From: Candidatus Desulfosporosinus infrequens
Lineage (GTDB): Bacteria; Bacillota; Desulfitobacteriia; Desulfitobacteriales; Desulfitobacteriaceae
DNA: 64,000 nt
Assembly (NCBI GenBank): GCA_900290375.1
Contig: OMOF01000101.1
Location: 29,560-93,559, forward strand
Direction of reading: 5' to 3'
Shown one piece after another: positions 37,466 to 46,884 of this stretch. The position numbers and the translations under genes are program-made. The first letter of the stretch is position 1. The number at the start of each line of letters is the position of its first letter. Under the pieces are notes generated by a model that searched no databases, was not told where the DNA came from, and saw nothing but the letters and a program-made list of their open reading frames with translations.

Positions 37466-37993
37466 CTAATCGAGTTTTTGAACCTGGGCAAAATCCAATT
37501 CAACTGGCGTCTCTCTGCCAAACATAGACACCTCAACCCGCAACTTGCCTTTGTCGGCGAGAATTTCGCGAACTACGCCTACAAAATCCTTAAACGGGCC
37601 AACAATAACCTGAACATTCTGATCAATCTCAAAATCGATCCGTGTGTGGACTTCATCCATTCCCATTTGTTGTAAAATTTTAACAACTTCTTGATCCAGT
37701 AAAGGAATTGGTTTCGTTCCAGTTCCAACAAACCCAGTTACCCCAGGCGTGTTACGCACGACATACCACGAGTCGTCGGTCATTTCCATCTCCACGAGTA
37801 CATAGCCTGGATAAACCTTGCGCTTGGTGACTTTCTCTTTCCCATTCTTGAACTCGATTTCGTCTTCCATCGGCACAAGCACGCGAAAAATCTTTTCTTC
37901 CATGTTCATGGACTCGACTCGTTTTTCAAGATTCATCTTCACTTTGTTCTCATATCCAGAATACGTGTGAATAACATACCAGTCTTTTGCCAT
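37466..37993 (-). CDS. nusG: Transcription termination/antitermination factor NusG
   Basis: WYVIHTYSGYENKVKMNLEKR...YPGYVLVEMEMTDDSWYVVRNTPGVTGFVG. Confidence 0.98.
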   Translation of the reverse strand: MAKDWYVIHTYSGYENKVKMNLEKRVESMNMEEKIFRVLVPMEDEIEFKNGKEKVTKRKVYPGYVLVEMEMTDDSWYVVRNTPGVTGFVGTGTKPIPLLDQEVVKILQQMGMDEVHTRIDFEIDQNVQVIVGPFKDFVGVVREILADKGKLRVEVSMFGRETPVELDFAQVQKLD

Positions 37994-38037
37994 TTCTCGG
38001 GGACCTCCTCAGACGCTGCCTTAGAAACTTTCTTAGG

Positions 38038-38262
38038 TTAGGGCAGCAGCTTGGTCAAGGCCACACTTAAACCGCTATCAACAATCCACATCAGAATGGA
38101 TACAATTGCCACCGCAAAAAACACAACCCCTGTATAGGTGAGCAACTGCCTACGGCTTGGCCAATGAACTTTCTTTAACTCGCTCAAAACCCCGCGGAAA
38201 TACTCCGCTGCCTTTTCCGTCTGTCGCTGAGTATTGGCCGGTTTCTTCAACGCGCCCATCAC
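38038..38262 (-). CDS. secE: Preprotein translocase subunit SecE
   Basis: FRGVLSELKKVHWPSRRQLLTYTGVV, single TM. Confidence 0.96.
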   Translation of the reverse strand: MMGALKKPANTQRQTEKAAEYFRGVLSELKKVHWPSRRQLLTYTGVVFFAVAIVSILMWIVDSGLSVALTKLLP

Positions 38263-38344
38263 TTCACTTCCTTACACGACATCGATGTCATCGATATTGT
38301 GACAACGCTTCCTGGCGTACAATCTAATCCAGTACAAAAAAAAA

Positions 38345-38494
38345 TTACTTAGTTTCCTTATGAAGAGTATGACTTTTGCAAAACTTGCAAAACTTTTGAG
38401 CTTCCAAACGATCGGGGTTATTTTTCTTATTTTTTATTGTAGCATAGTTACGGTGCTTGCAATCCGTACACGCTAAAATAATGCCAACACGCAT
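38345..38494 (-). CDS. rpmG: 50S ribosomal protein L33 (not in ORF track)
   Basis: [49 protein letters not shown]. Confidence 0.96.
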   Translation of the reverse strand: MRVGIILACTDCKHRNYATIKNKKNNPDRLEAQKFCKFCKSHTLHKETK

Positions 38495-38552
38495 TCACGA
38501 ACACCTCCCGGACAACGGTAGGACGCTGTATTTCAATACATTACTCAGGACA

Positions 38553-38581
38553 CTTTATCATAAGAAGATTTCTCTGTCAAG
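38553..38581 (-). promoter_or_regulatory. Sigma-A promoter upstream of rpmG-secE-nusG
   Basis: TTGACA-17 nt-TAAAGT on minus. Confidence 0.7.
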
Positions 38582-38596
38582 AAAAATGTCTTATAA

Positions 38597-38619
38597 CAAA
38601 AAAGACAGCGTTGCTGTCT
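38597..38619 (-). terminator. Terminator after tRNA-fMet
   Basis: AGACAGC-aac-GCTGTCT followed by T-run on minus. Confidence 0.85.
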
Positions 38620-38628
38620 AATAGGACT

Positions 38629-38703
<75 letters not shown>

Positions 38704-38819
38704 ATGATGCATGATTCAGTTGTTCCAAGTGATGTTTAAGCACTCGTCCGACTGTTCATGAATTAGTATGCCCTTAAGTAGACCTAGCTAAGTTTAAACT
38801 GCCATCTCCACTACTTAAA

Positions 38820-38895
38820 TGGAGCCAACGATGGGACTCGAACCCGCAACCTGCTGATTACAAATCAGCTGCTCTACCAATTGAGCTACGTCGGC
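38820..38895 (-). tRNA. tRNA-Thr (TGT), CCA encoded
   Basis: GCCGACGTAGCTCAATTGGTAGAGCAGCTGATTTGTAATCAGCAGGTTGCGGGTTCGAGTCCCATCGTTGGCTCCA. Confidence 0.96.
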
Positions 38896-38999
38896 ATTTA
38901 ATCTGTACCTTGATCAACACTTTATCCCTAGGCACTTATTTAGACTACCACTTCTTACTTCGTAATGCAAGCTTTTTATTTGAGTAGGCATATGTAAAA

Positions 39000-39752
39000 T
39001 TAACCATCTCGGCGCTCTAGATAGCGTTCGAGCTTCCGTTTGACCCTCTGCAACGCGTTATCAATCGATTTTACATGTCTCTTCAAGTCCACTGCAATCT
39101 CCTGATAGGATTTCCCCTCCAAATAAGACATCAGTACTTTCCACTCCAAAGAGCTGAGGATTTCACCCATTTTCTCCTCGATGTCGTCAAATTCTTCTCG
39201 ACTAATGATAAGTTCTTCCGGGTCCGTAATTCGAGTTCCTGAAATTACATCCAGAAGGGTCCGATCAGAATCCTCGTCATAGATGGGCTTGTTTAGAGAA
39301 ACATACGAGTTTAGGGGAATGTGTTTCTGCCGGGTTGCTGTTTTGATCGCAGTAATAATCTGACGCGTGATACATAATTCGGCAAAAGCTCGAAAGGAAG
39401 AAAGTTTGTCGCCTCGAAAGTCCCTGATGGCCTTATAAAGTCCGATCATACCCTCTTGGATTATATCTTCACGATCTGCTCCAATAAGAAAGTATGAACG
39501 CGCTTTGGCTCTAACAAAGTTTTTATATTTGTTGATTAGGTACTCCAGTGCCGTAGCGTCGCCTTCCTTTGCAAACTCAACCACCTCTTCATCCACGATA
39601 ACGTCGATGATTTCGCACTCCGGTAGTTCTGGTTGGGCTTGAAGAGTCAAGTTGATCCCCCCTACAATGTCGTCATGAAGAAGACGAAATCTCGCCTCGC
39701 CCTTGTCCACGAGAACATTCTCATTATACTCGACCCTAAAGAAAAGCGTCAA
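39000..39752 (-). CDS. sigH: RNA polymerase sigma-H factor
   Basis: NKYKNFVRAKARSYFLIGADREDIIQEGMIGLYKAIRDF. Confidence 0.95.
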   Translation of the reverse strand: MTLFFRVEYNENVLVDKGEARFRLLHDDIVGGINLTLQAQPELPECEIIDVIVDEEVVEFAKEGDATALEYLINKYKNFVRAKARSYFLIGADREDIIQEGMIGLYKAIRDFRGDKLSSFRAFAELCITRQIITAIKTATRQKHIPLNSYVSLNKPIYDEDSDRTLLDVISGTRITDPEELIISREEFDDIEEKMGEILSSLEWKVLMSYLEGKSYQEIAVDLKRHVKSIDNALQRVKRKLERYLERRDG

Positions 39753-40513
39753 GGCGAAGTTTTGGTTGTTCTGTCGCTTCTCTGTCTAAGAACTTCATAA
39801 AGCATAACCGACCCTGCGACGCTAGCGTTTAATGAAGTGACTTTTCCCTTCATAGGCAAGCTGACAATCTCGTCGCAATTTTCGCGCAGCAAACGACTTA
39901 TACCCTTCCCTTCGCTACCGATTACAATTACACGAGCACCTGTGAGATCCGCTTTAAAGGCTTCTTGCCCTCCTGCTTCAGCTCCAGATACCCAGCACCC
40001 TCTCTTCTTCAGTTCCTGCAACGTCTGAACCAGATTACTCACGCGCGCAACACGCACATGTTCAACCGCCCCGGCAGATGTTTTGGCTACTGTACCTGTC
40101 AGGGCAACGCTTCTCCGTTTTGGAATTATGACTCCATGGGCTCCGACAGCATCCACCGTCCTCAACAGCGCTCCCAAATTATGCGGGTCTTCGATTTCAT
40201 CCAGCATTAAGATAAAGGGCTCCTCTTGCCGCTCTTCAGCCAGGGCGAGAATGTCATCGATACTGGCATATTCTCTAGCCGCTATATAAGCAAGCATTCC
40301 CTGATGCCGCTCTCGATCCGTTAAGCGGTCAAGGGTCTGACGATCCACGAATTGATAAGGGATGCTCCTCTCATGCAATAACGAAAGGATTTCTTGGTTC
40401 CGTCCACTCGGAGCTTCCGCTAGAAAGAGCACTTTGTTAACGGGATTGCCGCTTTTCAGAAGCTCTAAAACAGGGTTTTTCCCATAAACCATTTCCTCGT
40501 TCAAGTAGTTCAC
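39749..40513 (-). CDS. rlmB: 23S rRNA (guanosine-2'-O-)-methyltransferase RlmB
   Basis: SpoU motifs LDEIEDPHNLGALLRT, IGSEGKGISRLL. Confidence 0.94.
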   Translation of the reverse strand: MNYLNEEMVYGKNPVLELLKSGNPVNKVLFLAEAPSGRNQEILSLLHERSIPYQFVDRQTLDRLTDRERHQGMLAYIAAREYASIDDILALAEERQEEPFILMLDEIEDPHNLGALLRTVDAVGAHGVIIPKRRSVALTGTVAKTSAGAVEHVRVARVSNLVQTLQELKKRGCWVSGAEAGGQEAFKADLTGARVIVIGSEGKGISRLLRENCDEIVSLPMKGKVTSLNASVAGSVMLYEVLRQRSDRTTKTSP

Positions 40514-41187
40514 TTCTTTCCTTCAAGGGATTTCAATCTTCCACAACTATATTTACCCTGATGACAGACTTTTTGAGTTAGGCAGGTCGGCCCCGCTTCG
40601 CTAAAAAGATTAGGCGCGACAACCCGTACCAACTCCAACATCTTTTCTGCTAAGGAACGGATTTCCCACTGAGCCCTTAGACAAGTACGATGCTCGAAAA
40701 AGTTCAGTAATGATCGGGCATTAAACGTGGCCAGCAGAGAGGTAGTGCAGGCATTCGGTAAAACATAACGGGCATCCTCTGCAGGCACACAAATCAAGAG
40801 TTCCTGATAGTCTTCTTGGAGGCGAGCCATAACCATTTCAAAACGTTCTAACGCCTCTGGGTTTTGCTTCACACTCGGTGGAATGACAAATGCAAACCCT
40901 TTTTCTTCGACATAGCGCTGGGAACGTTGAGAATAACTCGCGATTCGGTGACGCACAAGTTGGTGAGATAAGGCACGCGAGACACCATCAATAGAAAACT
41001 GAAAACTTACATGCTCGAAAGTGGAAAGATGGCCCATCTCTCGTAATTTACGGACGAAGCTCGCCACCAACTCATCGTCTAAATGCAGCAATAGATCGGG
41101 TACCGCGTCTGCTGAATAGCATAAGCGGGCAGCGGCGGCTACTACTTTTTCCGGATCAGGGGTGTGCTGAATAAGATCCACTCGCAT
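40510..41187 (-). CDS. thyX: FAD-dependent thymidylate synthase
   Basis: RHRIASYSQRSQRY ThyX motif. Confidence 0.96.
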   Translation of the reverse strand: MRVDLIQHTPDPEKVVAAAARLCYSADAVPDLLLHLDDELVASFVRKLREMGHLSTFEHVSFQFSIDGVSRALSHQLVRHRIASYSQRSQRYVEEKGFAFVIPPSVKQNPEALERFEMVMARLQEDYQELLICVPAEDARYVLPNACTTSLLATFNARSLLNFFEHRTCLRAQWEIRSLAEKMLELVRVVAPNLFSEAGPTCLTQKVCHQGKYSCGRLKSLEGKK

Positions 41188-41200
41188 CGTAATAGTTCTC

Positions 41201-41617
41201 TCACTCCTCTTTAGGCACATTACCGGCATCTTTCATCGACCCTTCTTGAAGCAGGTCATCTACTTTATTGAACGCCCATTGCATGCGCTCGATTCGACCA
41301 TTCAAGTGCCAATAGCCTACTAAACTTTCAAACGCCGTGGCATGACGATAGGTCACAACATCTACATTCTTGGGATGCCCCCCTTTGGTATTTCGCCCCC
41401 GCGCCACGATCTGCTGTTCAATCTCGTCAAGCTCCGGCAAAAGAGCGCGTAAAAGTTGGGCCTGGGTACCAGCACGAACATAGCCGATTGCTTGTTTGTG
41501 AAGTTCCTGGACTTTTTCATGCCCCAACTCCAGCAGATGTGTACGCACCCAAAGTTCATAGACCGCGTCTCCCAAATAAGCTAAAGTTAAGGCGTTCATC
41601 TCCTGCCAATTTCGCAT
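41201..41617 (-). CDS. mrnC: Mini-ribonuclease 3
   Basis: ALTLAYLGDAVYELWVRTHLL...RGRNTKGGHPKNVDVVTYRHATAFESLVGYWHL. Confidence 0.95.
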   Translation of the reverse strand: MRNWQEMNALTLAYLGDAVYELWVRTHLLELGHEKVQELHKQAIGYVRAGTQAQLLRALLPELDEIEQQIVARGRNTKGGHPKNVDVVTYRHATAFESLVGYWHLNGRIERMQWAFNKVDDLLQEGSMKDAGNVPKEE

Positions 41618-41629
41618 GCGTTCTTCCTT

Positions 41630-43078
41630 TCAGCTACTCGTTAATTCCTTCTTGATTTGCCACCTCGCACCTTGTGGGGTATCTTCAATAATGATGCCTT
41701 TATCTTTTAGCGCATCACGAATAAAATCTGCCATTTCCCAATCTTTCTTCTGGCGCGACCGTGAACGGATCTGTAAAACGACCTCCATAACTTGCTTAAG
41801 CATTTCATCGTTCGCGGCAGGAACTTGATCCGAATGAAGGAGGTCAATTCCGAGCACTCCTGCAAGTTCTAAAAGGGTTTTGCGGGCTTCCGCCAACGCT
41901 TCTGAAGGAGCAGGGCTTTCCTGGACATACCCATTTATTGTTTTGGCTAATTCAAAAAGCGCAGCATAAGCCAGAGCTGAATTAAAATCATCATCCATGG
42001 CTTTTTCAAACGCTTCGCGCGCCTCTTTAGCGGCCTTAAGCAATTCTGTCTCGATCCGTTCGTCTGTGGCAGAACCCTCTCTCTCCAGCGCTTCTTGGGC
42101 CAAACGAATACTGGTCTGCAACCGTTCCAACCCCTTTTGGGCCATAACTAAGTTTTGATCATTAAAATCCAGTGGATTACGATAATGAGTCCCCAGTAAA
42201 TAAAAACGAATGACTTGTCCCGAGAAATTCGAGAGTAATTCTCTAATTGTAAAGAAATTGCCCAAAGACTTCGACATTTTTTCCTGATTAATTGTCAGAA
42301 AAGCATTATGCATCCAATAATGAGCAAAGGTCTGCCCATTGAGATACCCTTCCGTTTGGGCAATCTCGTTCTCATGATGTGGGAAAACGAGGTCTTCCCC
42401 TCCTCCGTGAATATCAAATCCTGCCCCCAGATATTTCAAGGACATGGCGGTACATTCTATATGCCAACCTGGACGTCCCTTTCCCCAGGGGCTTTCCCAG
42501 GATGGTTCTTCAGGTTTGGCCTTTTTCCAGAGTGCAAAATCCATTGGAAAATGTTTGCGTTCGTCCACCTCAACCCTTGCGCCGGCTTTCATGTCTTCTA
42601 AAGTTCTGCCCGATAATTTCCCATAGTTCGGAAATTTGTCTACCGCAAAGTAAACATCTCCATCCACTTCATAGGCTAACCCAGTACTCACAAGCTCCTT
42701 AATGATCTCAATCATCTCCGTAATATGCTCTGTAGCCTTAGGGTGTATAGTAGCAGGCAGAAGGTTTAATGCTTCGGCGTCTTTAAAATATTCGTCAATG
42801 TATTTTTGGCCCAAGGCTAAAGGGTCCATCTCCTCTACTTTCCCCCGTTGTATGATTTTGTCATCCACATCCGTAAAATTCTGGACATAACGGACATCAT
42901 ACCCTTTATACATAAAATAGCGCCTAATCATGTCAAATACGACAAACATCCGCCCATTCCCCGCATGGAAATAGTTATAGGTCGTCGGACCGCAAACGTA
43001 CATCGCTACCTTCCCGCTCTCCCGGGGTTGAAACGCTTCCTTTTGACGGGTCATGGTGTTGAATAATTTCAAAGACAT
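41630..43078 (-). CDS. cysS: Cysteinyl-tRNA synthetase
   Basis: [18 protein letters not shown]...KMSKSLGNF. Confidence 0.98.
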   Translation of the reverse strand: MSLKLFNTMTRQKEAFQPRESGKVAMYVCGPTTYNYFHAGNGRMFVVFDMIRRYFMYKGYDVRYVQNFTDVDDKIIQRGKVEEMDPLALGQKYIDEYFKDAEALNLLPATIHPKATEHITEMIEIIKELVSTGLAYEVDGDVYFAVDKFPNYGKLSGRTLEDMKAGARVEVDERKHFPMDFALWKKAKPEEPSWESPWGKGRPGWHIECTAMSLKYLGAGFDIHGGGEDLVFPHHENEIAQTEGYLNGQTFAHYWMHNAFLTINQEKMSKSLGNFFTIRELLSNFSGQVIRFYLLGTHYRNPLDFNDQNLVMAQKGLERLQTSIRLAQEALEREGSATDERIETELLKAAKEAREAFEKAMDDDFNSALAYAALFELAKTINGYVQESPAPSEALAEARKTLLELAGVLGIDLLHSDQVPAANDEMLKQVMEVVLQIRSRSRQKKDWEMADFIRDALKDKGIIIEDTPQGARWQIKKELTSS

Positions 43079-43721
43079 TGTATCGACTCTCCTCTTCGTT
43101 TAGGCGTTGTTCCAAATGTTCCACACGCTGCATCAAGCATTTTAACATCTCATTGATCGGATCCGGAAGTTCATCATGCCTTAGATCAGGGTCTTTGATC
43201 GGAACCCCGTGGTGAAGCACAATCCGCCCCGGAACCCCTACCACAGTTGTATCACTGGGGACCGGTTTATTGACAACTGACCCTGCCCCGATTTTTACAT
43301 TATCCCCGACCTTAAAAGAACCTAAAACTTTCGCTCCGGCTCCAATCACTACGTTATTACCGATGGTCGGGTGCCTCTTGCCTTTTTCTTTGCCAGTCCC
43401 GCCTAACGTAACTCCTTGATATAAGGTAACATTATCCCCGACCTCAGCCGTTTCGCCTATGACCACACCTGTCCCATGATCAATAAAAAACCCTTGCCCT
43501 ATTTTTGCGCCTGGATGGATTTCAATTCCAGTAAGAAATCTGGAGAGCTGGGAAAGCAGGCGCGGTAAGAGCACCAGCTTATGTTGATACAACCAGTGTG
43601 CCGTTCTGTGCAAAAGAACCGCATGAAACCCAGGATAACATAATATGACTTCCCAAATGCTTTTCGCTGCAGGATCTCTTTCAAAGATAACTCGGATATC
43701 CCTGCGAATCTGTCGAAACAT
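42975..43721 (-). CDS. cysE: Serine O-acetyltransferase
   Basis: [45 protein letters not shown]; the longer ORF start lies in the T-box leader; overlaps cysS start. Confidence 0.96.
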   Translation of the reverse strand: MFRQIRRDIRVIFERDPAAKSIWEVILCYPGFHAVLLHRTAHWLYQHKLVLLPRLLSQLSRFLTGIEIHPGAKIGQGFFIDHGTGVVIGETAEVGDNVTLYQGVTLGGTGKEKGKRHPTIGNNVVIGAGAKVLGSFKVGDNVKIGAGSVVNKPVPSDTTVVGVPGRIVLHHGVPIKDPDLRHDELPDPINEMLKCLMQRVEHLEQRLNEEESRYNVFEIIQHHDPSKGSVSTPGEREGSDVRLRSDDL

Positions 43722-43774
43722 CTTTAGCCCACCCCTTCCTCTCCCTAATATTGTCCATAAAACCCTTAAATAAA

Positions 43775-44040
43775 CACAAAAAGCAGAACCCTTCGTCCAG
43801 AGACGAAAGATTCCGCGGTCCCACTCTGTTTGAACGAACATGTCGTTCCAGCTTATGACTTTATCGCAGTCGTTACGGATTGGCATACTTTGTGATTTCT
43901 GCCCATCAACTCTGAGACGCACTTCCAAAAGTTCCCTGCCGATGGCTTCCACTACCCCATCCTCGCTCGTTGCAGTTCCTCTTTGTACTCTTTCTCATCA
44001 TCGCCAAATTTATATTAAATTATAAACTCCCGTGTATATT
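43775..44040 (-). promoter_or_regulatory. T-box leader upstream of cysE-cysS
   Basis: T-box AGAGTGGGACCGCGG (43810-43827), terminator CTTTCGTCtctGGACGAAGGG...CTTTTTG, candidate UGC specifier at 43919-43921. Confidence 0.85.
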
Positions 44041-44048
44041 TTGCTTTA

Positions 44049-44077
44049 ATTATAGGGCAGTATCAAATCACTGTCAA
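44049..44077 (-). promoter_or_regulatory. Sigma-A promoter of the T-box/cysE transcript
   Basis: TTGACA-17 nt-TATAAT on minus. Confidence 0.85.
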
Positions 44078-44113
44078 TTAAGAAAAATCGGATATGCAAA
44101 CCCAGCGCGATAT

Positions 44114-44177
44114 ATGCAAACGGGGACGGTTCTTTGTTGCATTTGCAAATGCAACAAAGAACCGTCCCCGTTTGCAT
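44114..44177. repeat. Perfect 64-bp palindrome (32-bp arms) between gltX and cysE leader
   Basis: atgcaaacggggacggttctttgttgcatttg|caaatgcaacaaagaaccgtccccgtttgcat. Confidence 0.97.
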
Positions 44178-44184
44178 CGTGGCC

Positions 44185-45648
44185 CTATTTTAAATAACGT
44201 TTTTCGGTAACTTCAAGCCGTTCCAGGACATTCTCGCGACCTAACAACGGGATGACGTCATAAAGTTCCGGTCCATGCATTTGCCCCGTTAAGGCCACCC
44301 GCACTGGCATGTAGACAAATTTGCCTCCAAGTTTTAACTCTTTCGTCATTTGTTTTAAGAGGACTTTAACCGTAGTTCCAGATAACAGTTCATCTTCCCG
44401 TATTTTTTCCCTGAATAATGCCAAAACAGCTGGTACTTGTTCTCCTCTCAAGACCTCCAGGGCTTCCCCTTCTGGCTTCAAGGGCACACCGCCATAGAAA
44501 TAATGAATAAAATCTTTTACTTCTGCCAGATAGGCTATTTTCTCAAAGATCGCTTCAATAAAACTAATAAACCATTGTTGTTGTTCGGCAGACCGCTCCC
44601 CTGGAGGGAGAATGCCCATTTCCTGCACATGGGGCAAGGCAAGTTCAGCCAAGCGTTCAAGGCTGGCTTCTTTAATATAATGAGCGTTAATGTAATTTAA
44701 CTTCTGGATATCGAAAACAGCTGGGCTCTTAGAAACACGATCCAATGAAAAAACCTCTGCTAATTCATCTAGGGTATAAAACTCTTCTTCTCCGGACGGT
44801 GCCCACCCAAGGAGGGCAATGAAGTTGACGATTGCTTCTGGAAGATACCCCTTTTTTTGATAGTCCATGACCGCGGTATCTCCATCCCGCTTGCTCATTT
44901 TTCCACCTTCTGTATTAAGTATGAGGGAAATATGGGCAAATGTAGGCGCTGATAATCCTAACGCTTGATAAATCAAAACTTGACGTGGTGTATTGGACAG
45001 ATGCTCCTCCCCGCGAATAACATGCGTAATATTCATAGTAGTATCATCAACCACGACTGCAAAATTATAGGTGGGTATCCCGTCCGATTTGACGATTACA
45101 TAGTCCCCAATTCCATCGCTCTCAAAAACAACATCCCCACGAACCTGATCCTCAATATGGATGGCTTGCCCTTCCGGCACACGGAAACGCACAACAGGTT
45201 TACGAGCTTCTGTTTCCAAAACTGCCCGTTGCTCCGAAGTCAAATGCCGACACTTGCCCAAATAACGAGGGGTTTCCCCCTTGGCAATTAAGGCCTGCCT
45301 TTCCTGTTCTAGCTCTTCTTCCGTACAGTAGCAATAGTAAGCGTGTCCACTGTTCAATAGCTTATTAGTATAGTCTTGATAAAGCGCTAAACGATCCGTT
45401 TGGCGGTAAGGACCATGTTCTCCTCCGACCTCGATCCCCTCGTCCCACTGAATATTTAACCAACGCAAGGCTTCCAAAATATTATGTTCTGATTCTCGGC
45501 TGGAACGTTCTAAATCGGTGTCCTCACTCCGAACAATAAATGTTCCCTTGTTTCTGCGAGCCCATAGATAGTTAAATAAAGCGGATCTTGCCCCCCCGAT
45601 ATGAAGTGGACCTGTCGGACTGGGTGCAAACCGAACGCGAATTCCCAT
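44185..45648 (-). CDS. gltX: Glutamyl-tRNA synthetase
   Basis: VRFAPSPTGPLHIGGARSALFNYLWA...KMSKRDGD. Confidence 0.98.
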   Translation of the reverse strand: MGIRVRFAPSPTGPLHIGGARSALFNYLWARRNKGTFIVRSEDTDLERSSRESEHNILEALRWLNIQWDEGIEVGGEHGPYRQTDRLALYQDYTNKLLNSGHAYYCYCTEEELEQERQALIAKGETPRYLGKCRHLTSEQRAVLETEARKPVVRFRVPEGQAIHIEDQVRGDVVFESDGIGDYVIVKSDGIPTYNFAVVVDDTTMNITHVIRGEEHLSNTPRQVLIYQALGLSAPTFAHISLILNTEGGKMSKRDGDTAVMDYQKKGYLPEAIVNFIALLGWAPSGEEEFYTLDELAEVFSLDRVSKSPAVFDIQKLNYINAHYIKEASLERLAELALPHVQEMGILPPGERSAEQQQWFISFIEAIFEKIAYLAEVKDFIHYFYGGVPLKPEGEALEVLRGEQVPAVLALFREKIREDELLSGTTVKVLLKQMTKELKLGGKFVYMPVRVALTGQMHGPELYDVIPLLGRENVLERLEVTEKRYLK

Positions 45649-45651
45649 AAA

Positions 45652-46137
45652 TTATCCTCCAATCTTTTCTAAGTTTACAATTGCTTGGGCACCGATTCCT
45701 TCTCCCCGGCCTTCAAATCCCAAGCGTTCAGTTGTTGTCGCTTTCACTGATACACTTGATTCATCCATCTGCATAGCCCGCGTAAGATTCGAGCGCATCT
45801 GCGGAATATACGAGGCAAGTTTAGGACGTTCTGCCACAATGATACTATCAATATTTCCGACGCGATACCCCTGCGCTTCAATGAGTTCCATGACCTGCTC
45901 CAATAAAGCGAGACTCGAAATTCCACGGTAGCGAGGGTCATGATCCGGAAAATGGGTTCCTATATCTCCTAAGGCCAAGGCCCCTAAAAGCGAATCCATG
46001 ATCGCGTGAATTAGAACATCCGCATCTGAGTGCCCAAGCAAACCAAGTTCATAGGGGATTTTCACACCTCCAAGAATCAAAGGCCTATCCGCAACCAAAG
46101 CGTGTACATCATAACCTATTCCAACTTTAATAACCAA
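45652..46137 (-). CDS. ispF: 2-C-methyl-D-erythritol 2,4-cyclodiphosphate synthase
   Basis: [48 protein letters not shown]. Confidence 0.97.
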   Translation of the reverse strand: MVIKVGIGYDVHALVADRPLILGGVKIPYELGLLGHSDADVLIHAIMDSLLGALALGDIGTHFPDHDPRYRGISSLALLEQVMELIEAQGYRVGNIDSIIVAERPKLASYIPQMRSNLTRAMQMDESSVSVKATTTERLGFEGRGEGIGAQAIVNLEKIGG

Positions 46138-46152
46138 ACACCCCCCTAATCA

Positions 46153-46210
46153 ATGTTCGTTGTTCGAACCACGAATATCGAATATCTAACTACGCTCTTC
46201 GCGCATCGAT
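46153..46210. repeat. Heptad-periodic array (ispF-ispD), entering the ispD 3' end
   Basis: atgttcg|ttgttcg|aaccacg|aatatcg|aatatct|aactacg|ctcttcg|cgcatcg. Confidence 0.75.
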
Positions 46211-46884
46211 AAAATTCGTTCAGCTATCCACAAGTCCTCAGGTGTGGTTATCTTAATATTTTCTCGTGAACCCTCTACCATTTGTACAGGGTACCCCATC
46301 CGTTCTAGCAAAGATGCATCATCCGTACCATAATACCCTACGGATACTGCTTGACGATGCGCTTCTTCCAATATCCCACGATCAAAGATTTGAGGCGTCT
46401 GGACAGCCCGCAAACGTTCACGCGGCAGGGTTTCTATCACTTTACCGAATGGATCGATTCGCTTGATGGTGTCCTTGAGTTCGATCCCCATAATTGCTGC
46501 AGAGAACCCTTCCGTCTCTACTAAGAAGCTGTGAAACTCCTGTAATGTCAAAAGGGGCCTCGCCCCGTCATGAACCACTACCCGTTGAATAGTGGGACTT
46601 AGAGCTAGAACCCCTGCCTGAACGGAATCTTGGCGCTGCGTTCCACCAATACATATTGTCACAACCTTAGTAAACTTATAGTCATATACAAGTTCTTCGA
46701 TGGTTGTAACATCGCTTTTTGCCCCTACAATAACAATTTCAGCGACGTAACTAGAATCTTCAAAGATTCTTACCGTATGAGCCAAGATCGGTTGTCCCAT
46801 CAACGCTAAAAATTGTTTGTTATATCCAGCCCCCATCCGCTTACCTTGACCAGCTGAAGGAATAACGATCCCTATCTTAGCCAA
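46186..46884 (-). CDS. ispD: 2-C-methyl-D-erythritol 4-phosphate cytidylyltransferase
   Basis: IPSAGQGKRMGAGYNKQFLALMGQPILAHTV...VHDGARPL. Confidence 0.96.
   Translation of the reverse strand: MAKIGIVIPSAGQGKRMGAGYNKQFLALMGQPILAHTVRIFEDSSYVAEIVIVGAKSDVTTIEELVYDYKFTKVVTICIGGTQRQDSVQAGVLALSPTIQRVVVHDGARPLLTLQEFHSFLVETEGFSAAIMGIELKDTIKRIDPFGKVIETLPRERLRAVQTPQIFDRGILEEAHRQAVSVGYYGTDDASLLERMGYPVQMVEGSRENIKITTPEDLWIAERILSMREERS

Noticed and set aside
43722-43952. N-terminal extension of cysE in the ORF track
   Set aside because: Encoded by the T-box leader; normal CysE start MFRQIRRD is at 43721.
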